Positions 19,016-26,743 of a DNA stretch of 64,000 nt are shown here, piece after piece. Source of the DNA: Thiotrichales bacterium (lineage in GTDB: Bacteria > Pseudomonadota > Gammaproteobacteria > Thiomicrospirales > Thiomicrospiraceae); contig JAFGUG010000080.1 of the NCBI GenBank assembly GCA_016938655.1, positions 45,112-109,111 of the forward strand, given 5' to 3'. Each line of letters starts with the position of its first letter. Positions within the stretch are counted from its first letter, which is position 1. Below the pieces are notes generated by a model. The model saw only the letters and a list, made by a program, of their open reading frames with translations, searched no databases and was not told where the DNA came from. The position numbers and the translations under genes were made by a program.

Positions 19016-19183
19016 AGTACACGTCAGATAACGTTCATGTTCTATAAACGTTGTTCCTCCTTCCCCTCTTGTAAAATAGCAAAAAACATCCGGTTGATTT
19101 GCTGCATTCCCCTATAATCTTCAAAACGATTATCAGAGAATCTTTTAATAATCGGCTCCCCTCACTCATTCAAAGGACACACC

Positions 19184-20506
19184 ATGCTCGAAGCTGGACT
19201 CATGATTATTGCCTTGATGGTCACGGCGCTTATCCTGCAAGAAAAGGTTAAAATCCCGCTGCCCATTAGCTTAATCGGCATTGTATTAGTCTTATCGCAT
19301 TTTAATATTCACCCAATCGACATCAATGCGGAACGCTTTGATCAACTGCTGTTACTGCTGTTGCCGTTAATGCTGATTGGCGATGTCATGCAGCTGGAAA
19401 CCGATGAATTAAAGAAAAACTGGCTGAGTGTTTTGGGCACTGCGGGAATTGCGGTCGGGCTTTCAATTTTGGTGGGTGTACTCCTACAAGACATTATGTT
19501 GCCAAACTACGCCATCGGTTTACCGGCGATGATCGCGTTAATGGCCATGGTGGTCGCGACTGACCCAGTCACGGTAGCATCGGTCTTTAATACCACTCAA
19601 GTGCCCCACAAATTAAAGTTTCTGGCCGAATCCGAATCGCTTTTTAACGATGCTACCGCCTTTGCAATTTTTAGTATTGCCATCACGCTCATGCACGAAC
19701 CACTTGGTTTTACCGAGATTGCTTGGAGCTTTACGCTCTCTGCAGGTGGGGCACTTGTTACTGGGGCAATCGTCGGGCTAGTTGGCATCTATCTGCTCAA
19801 ACTCTCCGACGACCCTATCACCGAAACCGGCATTTTGCTCCTGATTGCCTACAGCGCTTTCTTAATTTCAGAGCACTTTCATTTTGCCGGTATTTTTGCC
19901 ATTGTGGTGTCCATGGTGCTGGCTAATGCGCTTATCACCTCCCGTGATAAACTCTATGAAACCCTGCCCAATGAAGAAAAACACACTCACATCCACCACC
20001 CAATCGCCCCCACGCTCGGCAAATTGCATGCCGTTAAAGAATACATGAGTTTGCATCACCTAAAAGCCACCCATAAAAACCGTTTAGAAATTTTGGGGTT
20101 TATCGGCTTTAGTGCCCTGTTTGCGAATGTGATTCTGTTTGTGTCTATCTCTGAAATTATCAACTGGCACGAGCTTCAAACCTACTGGAAAGAGATTCTA
20201 TCGGTCTTTATTGTCAGTACATTAATTCGTGGCATGGTATTGGGGCAATTTGCTTGGGTATCCAATAGGTCGGCTAAGATGCAAGATGTGAGTTTAGATT
20301 GGTGGGCGATACTCACCTTTGCTGGGGTCAAAGGGGGGTTGTCGATTTTAATGGTGCACATGATTCCCGCCAGTTTTGAATACAAGGCGCTGTTTGAAGC
20401 AATTGTGGTGGGCAATATTATCTTATCGATTTTTATCTACGCGCCCGCCATGATGTTAATTATTAAGCTTCGTAAGCAGGCACTGAAAAGACAACTCAGT
20501 CATTAA
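19184..20506 (+). CDS. CPA1-family Na+(K+)/H+ antiporter
   Basis: Inner-membrane cation/proton exchanger of 440 residues with about 12 hydrophobic segments, beginning directly at the N-terminus. Signature residues are ATDPVT (125-130) and ESLFNDATA (151-159), the ion-binding region of NhaP/NHE-type exchangers. A hydrophilic His-rich cytosolic loop (about 262-300; EEKHTHIHHP) may serve pH or metal sensing. AAAGGA precedes the ATG by about 9 bases. The 5' leader holds a 7-bp stem with 14-base loop. No operon partner is present. Whether sodium or potassium is carried cannot be told from sequence. Confidence 0.93.
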   Translation: MLEAGLMIIALMVTALILQEKVKIPLPISLIGIVLVLSHFNIHPIDINAERFDQLLLLLLPLMLIGDVMQLETDELKKNWLSVLGTAGIAVGLSILVGVLLQDIMLPNYAIGLPAMIALMAMVVATDPVTVASVFNTTQVPHKLKFLAESESLFNDATAFAIFSIAITLMHEPLGFTEIAWSFTLSAGGALVTGAIVGLVGIYLLKLSDDPITETGILLLIAYSAFLISEHFHFAGIFAIVVSMVLANALITSRDKLYETLPNEEKHTHIHHPIAPTLGKLHAVKEYMSLHHLKATHKNRLEILGFIGFSALFANVILFVSISEIINWHELQTYWKEILSVFIVSTLIRGMVLGQFAWVSNRSAKMQDVSLDWWAILTFAGVKGGLSILMVHMIPASFEYKALFEAIVVGNIILSIFIYAPAMMLIIKLRKQALKRQLSH

Positions 20507-20581
20507 CATTTATAAAATCGTTGCCTTAGATAAGTTCAATCATAATAAATTTATACAAAAATAGAACCACCACGATAAGGG

Positions 20582-20908
20582 TTAATCTTTCAACAGGTGA
20601 TGAAGCTCTTCAGCGGTCAACACAGAACGCGCGCTTCGGTGCTCAGCCTTTATGCGTGATGCACGTCGCTCTCCTTTTCGGCGATCAACCCCTAAACGCG
20701 GTTTGAATATCGATTTAAACCACAAAGCCAAAAATCGTAACTGCCAACCAGAGGTTCGAATCTCAGCACGCCGCTCTGTGGACTCTCGTCTATCTGCACC
20801 ACGATTCACCATCTCAGATGGGTGACGTTGCTGACTCCCCTTATAGTGATGTAAGTTATGTGGAAAGTTATCAGGAATCTTGTAATGGTAATTATTGTTT
20901 TTTGTCAT
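20582..20908 (-). CDS. Small Arg-rich protein, paralog 1 (function unknown)
   Basis: 108 residues from ATG 20908 (AATAGG ribosome site 7 bases upstream; a start 12 codons earlier adds hydrophobic residues but has no ribosome site). Strongly basic. It contains repeated D/E-R-R-x-x-x-R-R units: ADRRESTERR near 48-57 and VDRRKGERRAS near 81-91, around a Trp-containing segment SGWQLRFLALWFKSIFKPRLG. It ends in a conserved short helix LTAEELHHLLKD. The protein at 21318 is clearly paralogous over its whole length. The RRxxxRR spacing recalls stretches before PilZ domains, but no PilZ fold is present. No function is assigned. Confidence 0.72.
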   Translation of the reverse strand: MTKNNNYHYKIPDNFPHNLHHYKGSQQRHPSEMVNRGADRRESTERRAEIRTSGWQLRFLALWFKSIFKPRLGVDRRKGERRASRIKAEHRSARSVLTAEELHHLLKD

Positions 20909-21317
20909 AATGCAACCTATTATCAGTATGTACTGCAAAAACAACCCCTTAAGTAAGGGCTTTTAATTTTCCTATACCTGCATTATACAAATCCTATACC
21001 AATAAGTAACTACTAATATTACTTATTAATAAATTTTATTTTTCTTCCATTAAAATCGCTTTTATCTCCTAACCTCATTTAGCTGATTTAGCTGATTCCA
21101 AGGTTTACCGCTCATAGCCCCCCCCTTACACCGTGCATTAAAAAAATGAGCGATTAAGCTTCGTGACGGTTCTATTTTGGGTGACTTAAGATGGGTAAAA
21201 CAGACATTTTGAGCAACTAGGGCGGTAACTACCGGCCTTAGCTGAGAAGAAGATAAAAGATAAAAAACAAAAAGTGATGTGGAAAGAAAGCGTCATTCGC
21301 TGATCTCAACCAGCCAA
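20909..21317. other. AT-rich gap between the two Arg-rich paralogs
   Basis: About 400 bases without a convincing gene. A C-run (21118-21126) and the stretch 21150-21240 (including ATGAGCGATTAAGC and ACGGTTCTATTTTGGG) differ in texture from the AT-rich surroundings and could be the remains of an inserted element. I could not identify it. Confidence 0.3.
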
Positions 21318-21608
21318 TTAGTTTTTTAAAAGATGATGAATCTCTTCAGGGGTTAACAACGAACGGGGGCTGCGGTATTCGCCATTTCCAAGCGAAGCAC
21401 GTCGATCACTTTTACGACGATCTAATCCAAGTCGAGGTTTAAAAATGGATTTAAACCATACCTTAATAGAGCGTACTTGCCAGCCAGACGAACGGTTGTC
21501 CGTTCGTCTTTCGTCCGAACCTCGTCTTTCGCCGCCTCGGTTTACCATTTTAGAAGGGTCACGTTGCTGTATTTGTTTGTAGTGATTTAAATTACGATTG
21601 TTTGCCAT
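21318..21608 (-). CDS. Small Arg-rich protein, paralog 2 (function unknown)
   Basis: 96 residues from ATG 21608 (AATAGG six bases upstream, the same TTAATAGG-type context as its paralog). It shares with the 20582 protein the blocks MVNRG, ERR-x-x-x-ERR, SGWQ, WFKSIFKPRLG, DRRKSDRRAS and LTPEEIHHLLKN. The tandem arrangement on the same strand indicates local duplication. The charge pattern suggests binding to nucleic acid or an acidic partner, but that is only inference. Each copy keeps its own ribosome site and intact frame, so both are probably expressed. Confidence 0.72.
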   Translation of the reverse strand: MANNRNLNHYKQIQQRDPSKMVNRGGERRGSDERRTDNRSSGWQVRSIKVWFKSIFKPRLGLDRRKSDRRASLGNGEYRSPRSLLTPEEIHHLLKN

Positions 21609-21734
21609 ACGTTGCCTATTAACCAACAAAACCAATACGTTAAGTAGGGTTATTAATTAAATTTATAGGGCTATTTAAACAAATCGTAGCCTCTCAAGTA
21701 AATGAGTTTTTTTACTTATTCAAATAACCGAGAT

Positions 21735-23006
21735 TTAGTTCTCGGTTAACAACGACTCAATCTTTTCAACGTGACTTGCTTCATCCCATTCGGTACCGCC
21801 AAACAGGGCATAACGAATTTTTCCATTTTTATCAATCAGATAAGTGCTTGGGTAGGCAAACACTTGCCACGTTTTAACCGCGGAACCGCTTGGGTCAAGC
21901 AAGATTGGAAAGTTCACCGGATGCGCGTCTGTAAAAGCTTGAATGGCCGCCTGAGATTCCGCTAAATTCACCGCTAAAATTTCAAATGGTTGCCCTTTAA
22001 GCTGGTTTTTTAAACGCGCCATGGATGGCATTTCATGCACACACGGTGGACACCAACTGGCCCAAAAATTCAGTAACACCACTTGACCTTGATAGTCACT
22101 TAAGGCGACACTTTGACCTTGCAGATTCTCCAGTTGTAACTCTCGGCCTTGCTCGCCATTAAACACCTGTAAATCAACAGAGCGCGTTGTTTCAACCTGA
22201 TTCGGTTTATCCAAAGTTAGCAGGCCTGCTTGTCTGGATTCCTGTAAATAGGGCAGTTGCATGCGCATCATGGCTCGAATTTTATCCGCTAAAGCATGGG
22301 CTATCTCTCGCTCTTCTGGCAACGCATCCGGGCGAAAATAGAAACGATCTCTTGCCTGCTTTTGTACCTGCACAAAGACATCACTGCCACTGTTTTGCAA
22401 ACGCTCAGCCAAGCCCATAACACGCCAACGCCACGGCGATTGTTCGGCCTGTAAAATAGAAACGGGTAAATTAAGCGCAGACACCTGTGACCAATACTGT
22501 GCCTCTTCACCAGGCTTAGGGGTATTCAGATACAAGTTAGGGTTGAGTAAAATTAAACCGATTTGATTGCGAGGCGTTTGCTGAAAATCGACCAACCCCC
22601 TTACCGCCAGTTGTGCCGCTTTATTGGGGGCAATAATCCACAAAGGAACTGGGTCTTGCCGACTCTGTTGCTGTGCTTTTTGAACTAAGCTAACAATCCA
22701 GTTGGTTGGCACGTCATCGACCGCACTGGCGGTGGGCGATAAAAACATCGCCTCATAAATATCCACAAACCAAGACTCAATTCCAAATGCTGCCAACGAT
22801 TGAGCCAACTGACGCTCTTGAGGCAAAATGCCATACTCTGAGGGCAACCACAAGATGCGTGCTTGTGGTTGAGAGGAGGGGTGTTGGGAAGCCACGGTTT
22901 CAACGCTCAGTGTCACCTCATCCAGCTCTACTAATTGCGTGTCTGCCAGCACCGTTATAGGGCTAACAAACAACAGGCACACACCTAGAGCCCAAGGGGA
23001 TATCAA
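21735..23006 (-). CDS. Exported fusion: alpha/beta-hydrolase-like domain plus TlpA-type thioredoxin
   Basis: 423 residues. A signal peptide (1-21) is followed by an N-terminal region (about 45-250) resembling an alpha/beta-hydrolase of the DUF3530 kind. Where a nucleophile elbow GxSxG is expected it has IAPNKAAQLA, so it is probably not an active hydrolase. A linker at about 255-275 is encoded across a perfect copy of the iterated palindrome. The C-terminal TlpA/ResA-like domain (about 285-423) has the redox motif C319-P-P-C322 in FWASWCPPC and a cis-Pro loop AYPSTYLID. It should act as a periplasmic thiol-disulfide oxidoreductase. Its ATG overlaps the stop of the upstream GGDEF-EAL gene by four bases, indicating translational coupling. 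Confidence 0.85.
   Translation of the reverse strand: MISPWALGVCLLFVSPITVLADTQLVELDEVTLSVETVASQHPSSQPQARILWLPSEYGILPQERQLAQSLAAFGIESWFVDIYEAMFLSPTASAVDDVPTNWIVSLVQKAQQQSRQDPVPLWIIAPNKAAQLAVRGLVDFQQTPRNQIGLILLNPNLYLNTPKPGEEAQYWSQVSALNLPVSILQAEQSPWRWRVMGLAERLQNSGSDVFVQVQKQARDRFYFRPDALPEEREIAHALADKIRAMMRMQLPYLQESRQAGLLTLDKPNQVETTRSVDLQVFNGEQGRELQLENLQGQSVALSDYQGQVVLLNFWASWCPPCVHEMPSMARLKNQLKGQPFEILAVNLAESQAAIQAFTDAHPVNFPILLDPSGSAVKTWQVFAYPSTYLIDKNGKIRYALFGGTEWDEASHVEKIESLLTEN
22219..22230. repeat. Iterated palindrome AGCAGGCCTGCT inside a gene
   Basis: Perfect copy within the TlpA-fusion gene, coding for Q-A-G-L in the linker between its two domains. Confidence 0.9.
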
Positions 23007-26000
23007 GTTTTTAATGGTTTTTTCCCCTTATCCATTAAAGCCGCTTCATTCACCCAAGCGTCTGGACGTTTCCACTGTTTTAAAAATGCGGGAATATTTT
23101 CTGCGGGCATCGGCTTGGCAATAAAATAGCCTTGAGCGTAATGACATCCCAGATCAATCAACATTTTACCTTGCTCTTCAGTCTCAACCCCTTCGGCAAT
23201 TACCATACGATGGAGTGATTTGGTAAGGCCAATTAAGCCTTCTAATAAGGTAATGTCCTCCGGGTCTTCAAACATATTTTGAATAAAGGACTGGTCGATT
23301 TTAATGGTTTCAATCGGCAGACGCTTTAAATACGATAACGAGGCAAAACCGGTACCAAAGTCATCCAAGGCAAACCCAATGCCACGATTTTTACAGTTTT
23401 GAATCAGCTCTTGTATAGAGCGAACATCCTCAAGCGCCGAGGTTTCTAAGACTTCAAGCTCAAACAGACTGCGAGACACGCTTGGATACTGATCTAACAA
23501 ACCACCAATCCAATCAATGAAGTTGGCTTTTTGTAATTCATAAGCCCCCACATTGACACTCACGGAAAGCTTAATGCCCTGCTTTTGCCAAGTCTCCATT
23601 TGATGCATCGCCGCTTTTACAACGCACTCGGTAAGCTTAATCGCCATTTGGGTATTCTCTACACAGGGCAAAAACTCACCTGGATAAAGCAACCCTTTTT
23701 CCGGGTGCTGCCAACGGATCAGTGCTTCTAAACCGACTACCTCATCTGAGAACAACGACACTTTTGGCTGATAATGCAGCACAAACTCATCATTCAAAAT
23801 GGCCTGCTCTATGCAGTTTAAATTACGAATCAAATCACGCTTATCAGAATCTTGTTGAATATCAAAAATATGAAACGCATTTTTACCCTCTTGTTTAGCC
23901 TGATACATCGCCTGATCGGCCTGACGAATCAGCTGCTCGCCATCATAATCCTCTTCTTGTGGGAAAAAGGTTACGCCTAAACTGCCGCTCACCGCTATGG
24001 TTTGATCCGCTTTTTGCATAGGAACAGACACCGCCTTAAGCAGTTTTTCAAAAACCGGAACGGCCTCTTCTTTGTTGTGTAATGCGCCAATGACGGCAAC
24101 AAATTCATCGCCGCCAATACGTGCCACGGTATCCGTCGCTCTCAAAGCCGCTTTCATTTGCTTAGACACATTGACCAACAAGCGGTCACCAATGTCATGC
24201 CCAAAAGTATCATTTATCGCTTTAAAGCCGTCCAAATCAATAAACACAATGGCAATAAAGTGGGCATTGCGTTTTGCTTCCATAATGGCTTGCTGAATAC
24301 GGTCGTTCAGTAAAAAACGATTAGGTAGGCTGGTTAGCTGGTCATAATGCGCAGAGTTTTGCAGACGTTTTTGATACTGTTTTTCAAGGGTAATGTCGGT
24401 AAACATCCAAACAAAATGACTGGAATTATCATGCGGGTGTTTGACACGAGTAAGACTTAAAAACACCAAAAACAGTTCGCCGGTTTTTCTGCGACTCCAC
24501 AGCTCACCATACCAGTGGCCCTTCATTAAGACGTAACGTTTCATGTCGTCATAGAACGCTTTAGGTTGTTTCGTTGATTCCAACAAACTCGGTTCTTTAC
24601 CAACCACGTCTTCACGAAGATGGCCCGTTATAAACTCAAACTCATCGTTCACGTCCACAACCAAGAAGTTCGCATCGGTTAAGATAATGCCTTCATTAGC
24701 ATGGGTAAACACCGAAGCGGCCATCTCTAATTGAAAATCGTTCTCTTTTTCTTCAGTAATATCACGCATAAAGGCACAAATCTGTTCAGTCACAGCGATC
24801 GGCATCAAACTCATTTCGGTGTAAAACTTCTTGTCGTCACGAATGCACTCGACCTCAATTTTGCAGTAGCCCTGAATAAACAAATCGCCGAGCTTATCGG
24901 CCACTTTTTGACGTTGTTCGCCTTCAAACAACGCCCCTAAAAAGCTGCCCTCAATCTCTTTATTTTCAAGGTGCAAAATGTCATAAAGCGCCTGATTGCA
25001 CTCGAGAATAACACCGTAGTGATTCATCAACACAAAGCCATCCATTGAGGCACTCAACACACTTGAATAACGCTCTACACTCTCTTCTAATGCGCTTTGT
25101 GCTAACTCTTTAGCTTCCACATCCGCCGCTAATTGTTGGGTGGTTTTCTCTAACACTTGGTTGCTGGCTTGCAACTCTTTTAAGGCGAGCTCTTTATCCA
25201 TCCGAGCGCGCGCTAGGAACACTGAGGCCACCGCAATCAAAACCCACCCTAAAATGAGTGCAATGTAATACGGTGTGCGAGCCGCCCTTAAAACCGCAAC
25301 CACTTCGTCTTTAGGGGTTAAGTGCACCACTTTCCAGTAATACTCATTAAACCCCTCAGCATTTTGAACGGCTTTGCCATCGACACTCGTTGGGCTAACG
25401 ACAATTTGCTTCATATTGGCTAAATGCAAATCAACCGTGGTTTTCATAGGGCGAACGGTTGAAAAGTGCCAGAGCCTTGAACTGCTATCTAAAAAGTGCC
25501 CCGTCTCTTGATCAACCATCCTTAGCCAAGCTTCTGGGTAGCGATGTTTTAAGGTTAAGTCTGGACGCGCATACATAAAGCCCCATTCGTCTTGCGCTTT
25601 ACTACCCAAAAGCCAATAGCCATCGGCATTCATAAGCCATAGATTATCGGTAGGTGAACTCTTTAACGCCTCGATACGAGACAACATCTCACTGCCCAAA
25701 TAGTTTAAAACAATGACCCCGCGTTTGTTGCCTTGCGCATCAAAGACCGGTTTAGCGACTCGAATCATTGGCTTGCGCGGCTCTTCAATTTGGTCGCGTT
25801 CAATGTTCAAATCAAACGGCGAAAAATAGAACTGCTCTTTATCCAATAACATGCTCTTAAAGAAATAGTATCGATTACGCTTATTTTGCAAATCTTCTTC
25901 TGGAGAACGAACCGGCATGGGCTGTGCCAAATTCACTCTAAGGCGCTCTTGCCCGCTCTCATCTAGCCAACGCAATTGGTCATACACGGTAGAGGTCTTC

Positions 26001-26323
26001 ATCAGCGCCTGCCAATCTCGGGCAAGGGCATCTAATGACGCGCTGCGTTCAATCTCAGAAGCGTTTGCAGAGGGGTTTAAAACGGCATTCAACAGTTCAC
26101 TTTGGGTGATGTATTGCACATCACGAACCACTAAATCTAGATTTTGAATGGATAAGGACTTTGCAGAAATAATTTTCTCTTGTGTCTGCTGTTTGAGCAC
26201 ATTAAACTGTTGGTTTTGAGCCTGCTCCATTCCAATATAACTGAGCACCAGCACCAGCAAAGAGGCGGGTAAGAAGTACCTTAAAAAGTACTTAAAAAAA
26301 GTTTGGGAAGCGATAGGTTGCAT
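23003..26323 (-). CDS. Membrane Cache-PAS-GGDEF-EAL cyclic-di-GMP protein
   Basis: 1106 residues from ATG 26323 (MQPIASQTFF); an in-frame TTG 22 codons upstream is open, but the membrane anchor begins at this ATG. Membrane helix 1 is at about 11-30, a periplasmic Cache-like sensor at 31-350 and helix 2 at about 351-371. A coiled coil precedes two PAS units (about 415-660). GGDEF lies at 737-741 with I-site RATD five residues before it. The EAL domain motif sits near 866 (LEALIRWQHP), with DDFGTGFASLSYLK and IKIDQSF. Both enzymatic halves are intact. The downstream gene for the TlpA fusion overlaps it by four bases, so the periplasmic redox protein and this sensor are made together, and redox input to cyclic-di-GMP is a reasonable inference. 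Confidence 0.94.
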   Translation of the reverse strand: MQPIASQTFFKYFLRYFLPASLLVLVLSYIGMEQAQNQQFNVLKQQTQEKIISAKSLSIQNLDLVVRDVQYITQSELLNAVLNPSANASEIERSASLDALARDWQALMKTSTVYDQLRWLDESGQERLRVNLAQPMPVRSPEEDLQNKRNRYYFFKSMLLDKEQFYFSPFDLNIERDQIEEPRKPMIRVAKPVFDAQGNKRGVIVLNYLGSEMLSRIEALKSSPTDNLWLMNADGYWLLGSKAQDEWGFMYARPDLTLKHRYPEAWLRMVDQETGHFLDSSSRLWHFSTVRPMKTTVDLHLANMKQIVVSPTSVDGKAVQNAEGFNEYYWKVVHLTPKDEVVAVLRAARTPYYIALILGWVLIAVASVFLARARMDKELALKELQASNQVLEKTTQQLAADVEAKELAQSALEESVERYSSVLSASMDGFVLMNHYGVILECNQALYDILHLENKEIEGSFLGALFEGEQRQKVADKLGDLFIQGYCKIEVECIRDDKKFYTEMSLMPIAVTEQICAFMRDITEEKENDFQLEMAASVFTHANEGIILTDANFLVVDVNDEFEFITGHLREDVVGKEPSLLESTKQPKAFYDDMKRYVLMKGHWYGELWSRRKTGELFLVFLSLTRVKHPHDNSSHFVWMFTDITLEKQYQKRLQNSAHYDQLTSLPNRFLLNDRIQQAIMEAKRNAHFIAIVFIDLDGFKAINDTFGHDIGDRLLVNVSKQMKAALRATDTVARIGGDEFVAVIGALHNKEEAVPVFEKLLKAVSVPMQKADQTIAVSGSLGVTFFPQEEDYDGEQLIRQADQAMYQAKQEGKNAFHIFDIQQDSDKRDLIRNLNCIEQAILNDEFVLHYQPKVSLFSDEVVGLEALIRWQHPEKGLLYPGEFLPCVENTQMAIKLTECVVKAAMHQMETWQKQGIKLSVSVNVGAYELQKANFIDWIGGLLDQYPSVSRSLFELEVLETSALEDVRSIQELIQNCKNRGIGFALDDFGTGFASLSYLKRLPIETIKIDQSFIQNMFEDPEDITLLEGLIGLTKSLHRMVIAEGVETEEQGKMLIDLGCHYAQGYFIAKPMPAENIPAFLKQWKRPDAWVNEAALMDKGKKPLKT

Positions 26324-26743
26324 AGTGAAATAAGCATTCTTGTAAAAGTTAAACTCATAATACCTTTCCCGAAAATACTTAACAACCAAACATAACCATG
26401 TTAACCATAAACAATCGTGATTATTAGTGGTTATTAGTGGTTATTAGCCATTATTCATTCATCTCAACCAGAATCAGCAGGCCTGCTCAAATTAAAACGA
26501 AACGTGTTTATCTACTACTCTCAGTTCATTAGCGATTTAACGCAGACTTTAATTAAACCTACTCGTTTTACAGGGTTTTTATCGATTTTTTTCAAAAAGT
26601 GAGGCTATTAAAAATGGGTTTAGTGATAGAGTTAATGGTAAAGAAGTATTTAAATTCAATACATTAGACGTTGCTTATAAACATTTTTAAACTTTTTTAG
26701 ACCGCCACGCATAATTTAATCAAACCAGAACCCAAAATAAAAC
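26324..26743. repeat. Divergent gap with iterated palindrome and short direct repeats
   Basis: A perfect AGCAGGCCTGCT copy lies at 26476-26487. Near 26418-26445 a 10-base unit GTGGTTATTA is repeated twice with a further partial copy. The rest is AT-rich and should hold the promoters of the two divergent GGDEF-EAL genes; I see no clear -35/-10 pair. Confidence 0.6.

Noticed and set aside
21118..21240. C-run and ACGGTTCT stretch that recall the 3' end of a group II intron
   Set aside because: The would-be domain V is too short and lacks a proper stem; no reverse transcriptase remains. Not supportable.
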